Part shown: one piece after another, positions 1-5,126 of the stretch | Position numbering within the stretch: position 1 is the first letter of the stretch | How the letters are laid out: each line of letters begins with the position of its first letter | DNA from: an uncultured Lachnospiraceae bacterium | GTDB lineage: Bacteria; Bacillota; Clostridia; Lachnospirales; Lachnospiraceae | DNA length: 5,386 nucleotides | Assembly: GCA_937950565.1 (NCBI GenBank) | Contig: CALFCS010000096.1 | Location: 1 to 5,386 of the forward strand | Direction: 5' to 3' | Program-made: the position numbers and the translations under genes | Notes under the pieces: model-generated | Told to the model about the DNA's origin: nothing | The model's database searches: none | Seen by the model: only the letters and a program-made list of their open reading frames with translations

Positions 1-818
1 CAACAAATACAATTCCATATACTGATTTGGGAATAAATTTGCATAAACGCGATCTATATATGGGGGATAATGTCATTGAAGTAGTCAGTTTCAACCGACT
101 CAATGAGGTTTTTGAAGCGGAAGGAATGACTTATTCGGATGAAGAGGAAGCATTTTATGTTGAGCCATTTGAAAAAGAGAAAACGGTTAGCTTTAAATAC
201 TGCAGAAACTATACAACCGAACCGGAGCATACGGTTGAAATGCGTCTTATTAATATGACATTTACAGATATCCAGACAAAGGACTGGTTTTTTGAACCGG
301 TTGCGTATGTAAATGAAAACGACCTAATGACCGGTATGAATGAAACAATGTTTGCGCCTGCCGACACCCTTGCCCGCGCCCAGTTTGCAGTGATTCTCCA
401 TCGCATGAACGGGAAACCGGCCATGGAATACACAGAAAGGTTCCCGGATGTGGAAAAAGGGATTTGGTATACAGACGCGGTCTTATGGGCAAGCCAGGCA
501 AAAGTTGTAAATGGCTACTCAAGTAACGGGTATTTTGGACCTGCGGATAAGATTACACGGGAGCAGATGGCGGCCATGATGTACCGCTATGCGTATTTTA
601 AAGGCTATGATACGAGTGCACGCAAAGAACTGGATGCATTTAAAGATGCTGCCAAGGTAAATGCCTACGCCCTTGATGCGATGCAGTGGGCAGTAGGAAA
701 TGAGATTATCACAGGGAAGACAATTGCCGGACAGCTTCTCCTTGACCCGGAGGGATATGCAAACCGCGCGGAATGTGCTGCTATTATAATGAGATTTACG
801 GAAAAATATAAAGAATAA
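1..818 (+). CDS. SLH-domain cell-surface protein, C-terminal part (5' end outside window)
   Basis: This is the C-terminal part of an exported surface protein anchored by S-layer homology repeats, which in this family bind secondary cell-wall polysaccharide outside the membrane. The frame is open to the window edge (first complete codon at position 3). A TTG at 27 has no ribosome site before it, so I treat the gene as cut by the window, not as starting there. Counting from position 27, three SLH repeats are visible: about residues 79-122 (starting FTDIQ, with LARAQ near its end), 139-186 (FPDVEKGIWY...ITREQ) and 205-258 (FKDAAKV...ANRAE). LARAQ, ITREQ and ANRAE are variants of the polymer-binding TRAE motif. 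Upstream of the repeats is an acidic, aromatic-rich segment I do not recognise, possibly a beta-sandwich. The protein ends EKYKE and the gene is followed by a strong terminator. The SLH call is firm; the function of the missing N-terminus is unknown. Confidence 0.88.
   Translation, partial: TNTIPYTDLGINLHKRDLYMGDNVIEVVSFNRLNEVFEAEGMTYSDEEEAFYVEPFEKEKTVSFKYCRNYTTEPEHTVEMRLINMTFTDIQTKDWFFEPVAYVNENDLMTGMNETMFAPADTLARAQFAVILHRMNGKPAMEYTERFPDVEKGIWYTDAVLWASQAKVVNGYSSNGYFGPADKITREQMAAMMYRYAYFKGYDTSARKELDAFKDAAKVNAYALDAMQWAVGNEIITGKTIAGQLLLDPEGYANRAECAAIIMRFTEKYKE
559..818 (+). repeat. Long inverted repeat, left copy (SLH-coding)
   Basis: These 260 bases match the reverse complement of 5127-5386 with no gaps. 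I counted 17 mismatches by eye, about 93% identity. The longest perfect run is 41 bp (681-721 against 5224-5264). Similarity stops at the stop codon: the bases after TAA differ at once. The right copy runs off the window, so the true length is unknown. Most mismatches are synonymous; the 86 shared residues differ at only four places (Y/D, K/D, A/D, L/V). This fits paralogous surface-protein genes under purifying selection or gene conversion. Confidence 0.9.
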
Positions 819-825
819 TTCTAAA

Positions 826-873
826 CAGAGGCCGTTGTGATCTGAATACGTCACAACGGCCCCTGTAATTTTT
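826..873 (+). terminator. Rho-independent terminator of the left SLH gene, perhaps bidirectional
   Basis: Left arm 826-840 (CAGAGGCCGTTGTGA) pairs with right arm 851-865 (TCACAACGGCCCCTG) through 14 of 15 positions; the only mismatch is A829/C862. The loop is 10 bases and is followed by TAATTTTT (866-873). It lies 8 bases after the SLH stop codon. Read on the - strand, the same hairpin comes about 28 bases after the ATPase stop and is followed by TTTAG, a weak U-tract. It may therefore also end the convergent three-gene operon. Confidence 0.88.
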
Positions 874-893
874 GTCCCAAATATTCTTTTTGT

Positions 894-2732
894 TTATGAA
901 TCGTTTTCGCTTACAACACCATGTAAAAATCCATAACGGCTGTTGGAAAAACGGCTCTTGTACTTATTGTGTGTAAATTCTATGACAGACACACCATTCT
1001 GCTCATAATCCAAATCCGGCAATTCGTTTGTATTTTCCACAACAATCATCTGTCCATCCATTTGATGAGCCATAAAGTATCGGAACAAAGCAGTTTTCAT
1101 ACTGCCTGATGTCTTGTCTGCAGCGCCCTGATCAAGGCCGAGAAGCGGAGTGTCTATGACAAACAGTCCCGGTTTGTATATTGCCGATTCGTGTAGATAT
1201 TGTCGGAACGCAAGACCAAGTACCGTATTAATGAACGCCCAATAGCCTTTCCCATGACTGATATCTTTCCGTTTTCCATTAATTTCCAGGTCAAATGTGT
1301 GGATATTAAAATGCGCGGTTTTTAACCCCTCATACTGACAGGCTTCCAATATAGCATATGAAATTTTATCAAGGCTTTCATTGAAATCCTCCGGGAAATG
1401 TTCCAAGGGATGGAATTTAAAAGTGTTTTTGTTTATGGCAGTTTGCCGGTTAAGCTCGGTACTCCATTCTGATGAAAGAGCAGAAAGCACAGAAATCTCC
1501 TGCCGTATCTGTATGTAAGAGCGATATCTCCTGGCTTCCTCCCGCAATTTCCCGGCGCGGGGAATAAGCTCGTCATCAACAAGTGTATTGATTTCTTCAA
1601 TCCGTTTCTCCAGTGTATGTATTTTTTTGCGGATGTCATTCAGTCTTAAGATGATGTCATTTTCACTTTCGTCCAGACCCTTCAGCTGAGAAATGATGCG
1701 TGTAAGCTCTGCTTTTGCTCCAGTAATATAAGATTCTTGTTTGACGGAGTGGGCACCATTCCTACGCGAATAACGGAGTACTCCTTTCGGGATAGAACGC
1801 ATTTTTGATTCGCCATCGGTAATAAATGACAGCCGTTTTATATCAGCGACATATTGCAGTTTTAATGCCTGGAACTGGCTGCTCGTTATCGCAAGCTCAC
1901 TCTCCTGCCTTTTGAATTCGAGCAGGGTGCCCAACAAATCTCTGCTTTCATTCGTGGCGGAAACAACGGCATTTTCTGTTTCGGATAAACAATCAATAAT
2001 TCTCTGCATTTCTGCTTCTACATCCAGATTGCCGAAGTCAGATAGAAGCTTTTGCAGATTTTTACGTTTTGCAGCCAATTTCTCCAGCTGAGGATATACA
2101 AATTGGCGTACGGCCTCTTTTTTTGCTTTGCTGATTTCTTCCTTTTCCTGCTGCTCCATTTCTGCATAGCTGTTTCCGGTGAGAAGGTAGAGCAAGCAGG
2201 AGAAAAAATATGGGTGCAGCGTAGTTACATCAGGGAGCAGCGCAGAACCCGGATGTTCTATGGATTCTTCTTTGATCCAAAACAGGTGGATAAGGGTTTT
2301 CCAGGTCAAACGCTGGCGTTCAAAATTCTGATTTTTTATAATCATAGGCAGTTTCTCAATACCAATTAGTTTTAACCATAATTCATTGAGAACCGGGTTC
2401 TTATTTCCCTTTGATTTATATTCTGTATCATAATCGCCACTGTTAATTCCGGAAACCTCAGAAATCACATTTACAATATTCTTCCCCAGAGAACGGGAAA
2501 AGTACAGTTTACCGTTCGGAGTAACGACTTCCATATCCACGCCATTATATCCGGTTTCCTCTTTATCAAAGGGAGTTTTCAGTATACCCATAGCAAACTG
2601 GATGCATTTCAACACGCAGGTTTTTCCCGAATCCGATACGCCGCAGATAATATTCAGCCCATTGCCAAATTCAACGGATGCGGGAGACTTTCTGTCACCC
2701 GTCGCAGTTACTTTTGAAATATAAAAAGCCAT
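894..2732 (-). CDS. DUF3732-type SMC/Rad50-like ATPase, predicted ABC-3C system ATPase
   Basis: A 612-residue ABC-class ATPase with its two nucleotide-binding halves split by a long coiled coil, as in Rad50, RecN and SMC proteins. Walker A is GVSDSGKT at residues 31-38, after a typical N-terminal strand (FGNGLNIICG). Predicted coiled coil covers about 190-430. The C-terminal half has a signature-like SHGKGYWAF (492-500), a Walker B strand LFVIDTPL (523-530, D527) and a late VVENTNELP segment (564-572). The residue after the Walker B aspartate is Thr, where classical ABC proteins have the catalytic Glu. The coiled-coil apex has no CxxC hook. In ABC-3C systems the ATPase is thought to sense or remodel nucleic acid and control a partner effector; that role is inferred from family and context. 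ATG 2732 has a good RBS (GAAAGGAG) that begins at the last base of the preceding gene's stop codon. It is the last gene of the operon. The family name DUF3732 is from memory of its motifs and length, not a search. Confidence 0.85.
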   Translation of the reverse strand: MAFYISKVTATGDRKSPASVEFGNGLNIICGVSDSGKTCVLKCIQFAMGILKTPFDKEETGYNGVDMEVVTPNGKLYFSRSLGKNIVNVISEVSGINSGDYDTEYKSKGNKNPVLNELWLKLIGIEKLPMIIKNQNFERQRLTWKTLIHLFWIKEESIEHPGSALLPDVTTLHPYFFSCLLYLLTGNSYAEMEQQEKEEISKAKKEAVRQFVYPQLEKLAAKRKNLQKLLSDFGNLDVEAEMQRIIDCLSETENAVVSATNESRDLLGTLLEFKRQESELAITSSQFQALKLQYVADIKRLSFITDGESKMRSIPKGVLRYSRRNGAHSVKQESYITGAKAELTRIISQLKGLDESENDIILRLNDIRKKIHTLEKRIEEINTLVDDELIPRAGKLREEARRYRSYIQIRQEISVLSALSSEWSTELNRQTAINKNTFKFHPLEHFPEDFNESLDKISYAILEACQYEGLKTAHFNIHTFDLEINGKRKDISHGKGYWAFINTVLGLAFRQYLHESAIYKPGLFVIDTPLLGLDQGAADKTSGSMKTALFRYFMAHQMDGQMIVVENTNELPDLDYEQNGVSVIEFTHNKYKSRFSNSRYGFLHGVVSENDS

Positions 2733-2740
2733 GCCGTCTG

Positions 2741-2748
2741 CTCCTTTC
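2741..2748 (-). promoter_or_regulatory. Ribosome binding site of the ATPase gene
   Basis: GAAAGGAG on the - strand, 8 bases before ATG 2732. Its first base is the last base of the middle-component stop codon (TAG, 2750-2748). Ribosomes ending on the middle gene therefore finish directly on this site, which favours coupled translation of the two proteins. Confidence 0.8.
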
Positions 2749-3185
2749 TATATATTTGCTGCTCTTCTGACGATTAGGGCAAGCAATTCCGTTTCTGTTT
2801 TTGTCCCTACATATTCCCGTGTTTTTCCTGCTAAGAACAGATATTCCTGTGCATAATCAGAGGTTAGAGATTGACAAAAGCTTATCCCCTGTGCAGATAT
2901 TGTATAATGAAATCCATTCTTATCGGAATAAGCAATAATCTGTCCGCAGAGTGTCAGAAACAAAAGCGCTTTTTTTGCACGGTTTCTTCTTGCAGCAATT
3001 TCAGTGAAACTAAATTCATTATCACCGTGTAAATTACTGTCTGTTATACCAAATTCCTTAGAGTAACAGGTTATGAAATCAGTGAATACGAGGTTGTCAA
3101 GCGTCCAGCAATTTTCTTCATCTATAGAAAGCATAAGAAGAAGACGCATGGAAACCTCAAAGGTAGTATTAAATATTTCATTCAT
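2748..3185 (-). CDS. Predicted ABC-3C system middle component (winged-helix-like small protein)
   Basis: A 145-residue protein between the effector-like gene and the ATPase. Residues 1-45 are helical (FNTTFEVSMRLLLML, then TLDNLVFTDFITCYSKEFG). Next come NLHGDNEFSFTEIAARR (51-67), an amphipathic helix with ALLFLTLCGQI (73-83), and GFHYTISAQG (91-100), which resembles the beta-hairpin wing of a winged helix. SDYAQEY (109-115) and a C-terminal helix finish it. The pattern of hydrophobic helix, NLHGDN motif, RR helix, wing and SDYA fits the small middle components of ABC-3C modules, probably the type paired with DUF3732 ATPases (MC2 by memory, tentative). These are thought to bridge ATPase and effector. 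Its start overlaps the upstream stop by 8 bases and the local RBS is poor (GAAGAAG), so translational coupling is likely. Size, neighbours and motifs support the call; the biochemical role is inferred. Confidence 0.72.
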   Translation of the reverse strand: MNEIFNTTFEVSMRLLLMLSIDEENCWTLDNLVFTDFITCYSKEFGITDSNLHGDNEFSFTEIAARRNRAKKALLFLTLCGQIIAYSDKNGFHYTISAQGISFCQSLTSDYAQEYLFLAGKTREYVGTKTETELLALIVRRAANI

Positions 3186-4188
3186 CTTCTTCGACCCATC
3201 TTATCCTGCCATCATTCACGAGCAGATGGCAGACTCCTTTCTTTTCTTTTGAACCCACAAAATTATCGAATGAACTGATAACAGAAGTAGTGGTGCTGTC
3301 CACAACCTTCTTCATCACAGCAATCAGTCGTTTATAACCGTTATCGTAGTCATCCCACAGAGTATCGTTGATATAGTCCAGCGTACCATCTTTCCATTTC
3401 TTTGCTTCTTCGCTTCCAGTGGAAAACGATTCTCTGACAAAGCGGTCAATACGTACTGCACTGTAATAGTTTATCCGCTGGTCAGTAAAATTACGTTTGT
3501 ATTTTGAAGGAAGAGAATCCAAATCCTCCTGTGTGAGGGGTCCTGATTTCTCAGCATCTGCGTAGGCTCTCAACAGCTCCTGTGTATAGATGGTCTCTTC
3601 CGGTGCAATGTCCTTTGACGGTTCTAATTCTTTGGGAATAGAGATTCCTATATTGCCGATATGTATTTTACCGTCCGATTCATCGTAATAAACAGATGAC
3701 GAAGGGATGGCTGCGAATTTGGAAGTTGGTAATGCGAGTAGAGAAGTATCTGGAACAGGGCTGGATGTTTCATTATTTTCAGAGATATCATCCATAATCT
3801 GCAGGAATAAATCGGCGCATGCATATCCGAGAGTATCATTCTCTGGATTGAAATTCACAATCCTTTGTTTCAGGTCGGCCTCAATGGCGCTTTTGGAATC
3901 CCAACTTTGTGATTCAATAAAAGAGGCGAATTTGTCCGTACTCGCCAATGCACGTGCGACGCGGACTTTTTTGGGGTTCATGTGATTTGTTCCATTAAAA
4001 AGTCTGGTCAGTGTATCCGGCTGCAATCTGGCAAACGGATTGTATTTATCTTCTTCATTTTGCTTTTTCTCTTCGTCAGTTTGCGGGTCTCTCATTATAT
4101 TTTCGAAAAGCAGCAGGAAAAATTCATGAGGCTGCTGTGTTCCCCCACAACGGTTATATATGATGTTTGCAAATTCACTAAAAAGCAT
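3178..4188 (-). CDS. Predicted ABC-3C effector protein with ABC-3C C-terminal domain; N-terminal activity unknown
   Basis: A 336-residue protein, first gene of the operon. I do not recognise an enzyme in it. Residues 1-35 are an aromatic-rich helical segment (EFANIIYNRCGG...HEFFLLLFENIM). Residues 36-50 are charged, and 51-95 read like a small helical, helix-turn-helix-like unit (LQPDTLTRLFNGTNHM...VRVARAL...KFASFI). A linker rich in Ser, Pro and Thr (about 138-165) leads to a short strand region (VYYDESDGKIHIGNIGISIP, 166-185). The C-terminal part (about 215-336) has DQRINYYSAVRIDRFVRESF, then W265, W278, YDNGYKRLIAVM, and ends SSFDNFVGSKEKKGVCHLLVNDGRIRWV. This ending resembles the C-terminal domains shared by ABC-3C effectors. 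No signal peptide, membrane segment, PD-(D/E)XK or HNH motif is apparent. ATG 4188 is preceded at 8 bases by GAGGT (4201-4197). As the lead gene next to ATPase and middle component, it is the likely toxic or executing part; this is inference. Confidence 0.65.
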   Translation of the reverse strand: MLFSEFANIIYNRCGGTQQPHEFFLLLFENIMRDPQTDEEKKQNEEDKYNPFARLQPDTLTRLFNGTNHMNPKKVRVARALASTDKFASFIESQSWDSKSAIEADLKQRIVNFNPENDTLGYACADLFLQIMDDISENNETSSPVPDTSLLALPTSKFAAIPSSSVYYDESDGKIHIGNIGISIPKELEPSKDIAPEETIYTQELLRAYADAEKSGPLTQEDLDSLPSKYKRNFTDQRINYYSAVRIDRFVRESFSTGSEEAKKWKDGTLDYINDTLWDDYDNGYKRLIAVMKKVVDSTTTSVISSFDNFVGSKEKKGVCHLLVNDGRIRWVEEDE

Positions 4189-4236
4189 TGACTGTTACCT
4201 CATATTTAAAATTCCGATTTGTTCCAAATGCTTCCG

Positions 4237-4264
4237 AATCTTTCCTGTGTGGAAGGATTTTTTT
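4237..4264 (+). terminator. Weak hairpin plus T-run inside the operon leader (+ strand reading)
   Basis: AATCTTTCC (4237-4245) and GGAAGGATT (4251-4259) pair over nine positions, one of them a G-U wobble, around a 5-base TGTGT loop. A run of seven Ts follows (4258-4264). In + orientation this has the shape of a weak intrinsic terminator, yet no + strand gene lies just before it. It could stop antisense transcripts entering from the operon. On the - strand it lies in the operon's 5' leader as an imperfect hairpin without a U-tract. The stem is AT-rich, so its function is uncertain. Confidence 0.3.
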
Positions 4265-4265
4265 C

Positions 4266-4279
4266 TGTACAATTTTCAT
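4266..4279. repeat. 14-bp direct repeat, copy 1 (candidate operator)
   Basis: TGTACAATTTTCAT, identical to 4297-4310. It sits in the operon's 5' leader, about +28 to +41 relative to the predicted start. The repeat begins with the palindrome TGTACA. Confidence 0.6.
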
Positions 4280-4296
4280 GTAATCAGGGAAGCAAA

Positions 4297-4310
4297 TGTA
4301 CAATTTTCAT
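4297..4310. repeat. 14-bp direct repeat, copy 2 (candidate operator)
   Basis: A second perfect copy of TGTACAATTTTCAT, start-to-start 31 bp from the first, about three helical turns, so both lie on the same DNA face. It covers roughly -4 to +10 of the predicted operon start, a place where a bound protein would block transcription. Repressor binding is inferred from position only. Confidence 0.6.
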
Positions 4311-4312
4311 TT

Positions 4313-4342
4313 AGTATATCACATTTTGTAACAGAATGCCAT
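4313..4342 (-). promoter_or_regulatory. Candidate extended -10 promoter of the three-gene operon
   Basis: On the - strand, TATACT (4318-4313) is preceded by TG-N (TG at 4321-4320), an extended -10 element. A weak -35, ATGGCA (4342-4337), lies 18 bases upstream. Predicted start is near 4306, giving a leader of about 118 bases before ATG 4188. The -10 matches consensus at five of six bases; the -35 is poor, which is usual for extended -10 promoters. No better promoter was seen between here and the first gene. Confidence 0.4.
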
Positions 4343-4460
4343 AGAGGCGTTTTTGTTCTCTGCAACCTGTCTTCCTGTTCGCCGTCTGATCAACGGCGCC
4401 CGGAGCAGTGAGACAGTCACAAAAATATCAGCTAATCCCCCGGGACGATTGGCCAGTTAA
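4331..4460. other. Intergenic region between divergent operon and sigma-like gene
   Basis: This lies within the 358-base gap between the divergent starts (4189-4546). No coding sequence here is convincing. Besides the -35 overlap at its left end, I see a 6-bp stem at 4380-4398 (CGCCGT, 7-base loop, ACGGCG) with no T-run next to it. The region is more GC-rich than the operon leader. No clear sigma-A promoter for the right-hand gene could be picked by eye. Confidence 0.4.
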
Positions 4461-4521
4461 GAAGTGAGGATTCATTCTTATGGTCGATGATGTTAGAAAA
4501 ATCTGTGTGGGTTCTCACTTC
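4461..4521 (+). promoter_or_regulatory. Possible leader hairpin upstream of the sigma-like gene
   Basis: GAAGTGAG (4461-4468) is exactly complementary to CTCACTTC (4514-4521). Pairing can extend three more positions (G-U, A-U, U-G) into a large loop of about 39 bases. The hairpin would end 12 bases before the AAGGAGG of the sigma-like gene, and its left arm covers the possible RBS of the small ORF at 4480. The long loop makes it only moderately stable, so any regulatory role is a guess. Confidence 0.25.
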
Positions 4522-4572
4522 GGTTTCATATCGAAGGAGGAGTTGCATGATGGTAAATTTACAGTCAGGTAA
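4480..4572 (+). CDS. Possible 30-residue leader peptide, overlapping the sigma-like gene start
   Basis: ATG 4480 opens a 30-codon frame (MVDDVRKICVGSHFGFISKE, then ELHDGKFTVR) ending at TAA 4570-4572. GTGAGGA (4464-4470) lies 9 bases before the ATG and could serve as RBS. The frame overlaps the start of the sigma-like gene (4547) in a different frame, an arrangement that could couple the two translationally. I recognise no homologue, and a frame this short can arise by chance. Confidence 0.22.
   Translation: MVDDVRKICVGSHFGFISKEELHDGKFTVR
4534..4540 (+). promoter_or_regulatory. Strong RBS that sets the start of the sigma-like gene
   Basis: AAGGAGG is a near-perfect anti-16S match, 6 bases before ATG 4547 and 9 before the tandem ATG 4550. 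The frame is also open 20 codons further upstream to an ATG at 4487, but that start has no RBS, and its extra residues (MMLEKSVWVLTSVSYRRRSC) are translated from the RBS itself. The start is therefore 4547 or 4550. Confidence 0.85.
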
Positions 4573-5050
4573 CAAGGAGAGGAAATATTACATTCCGATG
4601 GAAGTAACTGCTGAAATTATTCGGGATTTTGGAATTAACCCGGCAGAAGTAATATGGGCCAAAATCGGAAATCAAAAGCTGCGTGCTGTTATGATTCCGG
4701 TTTCAAAGGAACAATATTATGAGTATATGCGCCCGCTCTGGCGTGAGGCTAAACGTATCCAGCGCCAGAAAAGCGCCGTATCGTTGGACGAGCTTTACGA
4801 GAATACAGAATACGAAGCGCCGGATGATACAGATTTGGAATCAGCTATTATGAAAAAACTCTTAATTACTGAGCTTCATAAAGCATTGGACGAGCTAGAT
4901 GAGGCGGACCGTACTATTATGGAAATGTATGCAGAGAAATGCTCTGAAACAGAAATCGGACATGCCATCGGTATGAGTCAGCGGGGTGTTAATAAACGTA
5001 AGAAAAAGATTTTAATGAGGTTGAATAGCCGGTTGAAAGAGTTCAGATAA
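4547..5050 (+). CDS. Sigma-70 region-4-like transcriptional regulator
   Basis: A 167-residue (166 if ATG 4550 is used) cytoplasmic DNA-binding protein. Residues 1-55 form a compact mixed region (ERKYYIPMEV...NQKLRAVMIPVSKEQ), followed by a basic helix YYEYMRPLWREAKRIQRQK (57-75), an acidic linker (SLDELYENTEYEAPDDTDLE), and a C-terminal sigma region 4 helix-turn-helix. In that domain AIMKKLLITELHKALDELDEADRTIMEMYAE (100-130) leads to SETEIGHAIG (133-142) and the probable recognition helix SQRGVNKRKKKIL (144-156). There is no full sigma region 2, so it is either a small non-standard sigma factor or a sigma-like activator. Similar proteins with the EQYYEYMRPLWREAKR segment are familiar from clostridial conjugative elements, which hints at mobile ancestry (from memory). 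It is divergent from the three-gene operon and has its own terminator. Its targets are unknown; whether it acts on the operon cannot be told from the sequence. Confidence 0.78.
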   Translation: MMVNLQSGNKERKYYIPMEVTAEIIRDFGINPAEVIWAKIGNQKLRAVMIPVSKEQYYEYMRPLWREAKRIQRQKSAVSLDELYENTEYEAPDDTDLESAIMKKLLITELHKALDELDEADRTIMEMYAEKCSETEIGHAIGMSQRGVNKRKKKILMRLNSRLKEFR

Positions 5051-5056
5051 TTTATT

Positions 5057-5089
5057 GACTGCTATGTCCATGGACATAGCAGTCTTTTT
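5057..5089 (+). terminator. Terminator of the sigma-like gene: perfect 28-bp palindrome plus T-run
   Basis: Bases 5057-5084 are a perfect palindrome (centre between 5070 and 5071, CCATGG at the middle; arms begin GACTGCTATG). As RNA it folds into a 12-bp stem with a 4-base loop and is followed by TTTTT (5085-5089). It starts 6 bases after the stop codon. In the - direction the flank is AATAAA, not a U-run, so it mainly serves the + strand gene. Confidence 0.9.
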
Positions 5090-5126
5090 CTGCCAGATAT
5101 TTTACGTTCATAAAAGCCATCGGATG

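Noticed and set aside
27..29. TTG at 27 as true start of the left SLH gene
   Set aside because: No RBS precedes it and the frame remains open to the window edge, so the gene most likely begins outside the window.
519..854. - strand open frame of 111 codons antisense to the SLH repeats
   Set aside because: The SLH frame is unmistakable on the + strand; the antisense frame runs through the terminator hairpin and has no family features.
1730..1800. Frameshift in the ATPase gene explaining the missing zinc hook
   Set aside because: I read the two other frames across this segment; neither restores a CxxC motif and one contains a stop, while the annotated frame continues cleanly into recognisable ATPase sequence.
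2052..2369. 105-codon open frame on the + strand inside the ATPase gene
   Set aside because: It is antisense to the ATPase coiled-coil-proximal region, has no RBS, and its product is a low-complexity Phe/Leu-rich sequence typical of the complement of coding DNA.
3707..4191. Two + strand open frames antisense to the 336-residue protein gene
   Set aside because: They overlap a gene with clear RBS and operon context, lack ribosome sites and show no recognisable domain.
4266..4310. CRISPR array or mobile-element attachment repeats
   Set aside because: There are only two copies of 14 bp with a 17-bp spacer, no further units and no integrase or cas gene nearby; an operator is the simpler reading.
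4160..4411. + strand open frame crossing the operon control region
   Set aside because: It overlaps the first gene's start, the direct repeats and the promoter region, lacks an RBS, and its composition is not protein-like.
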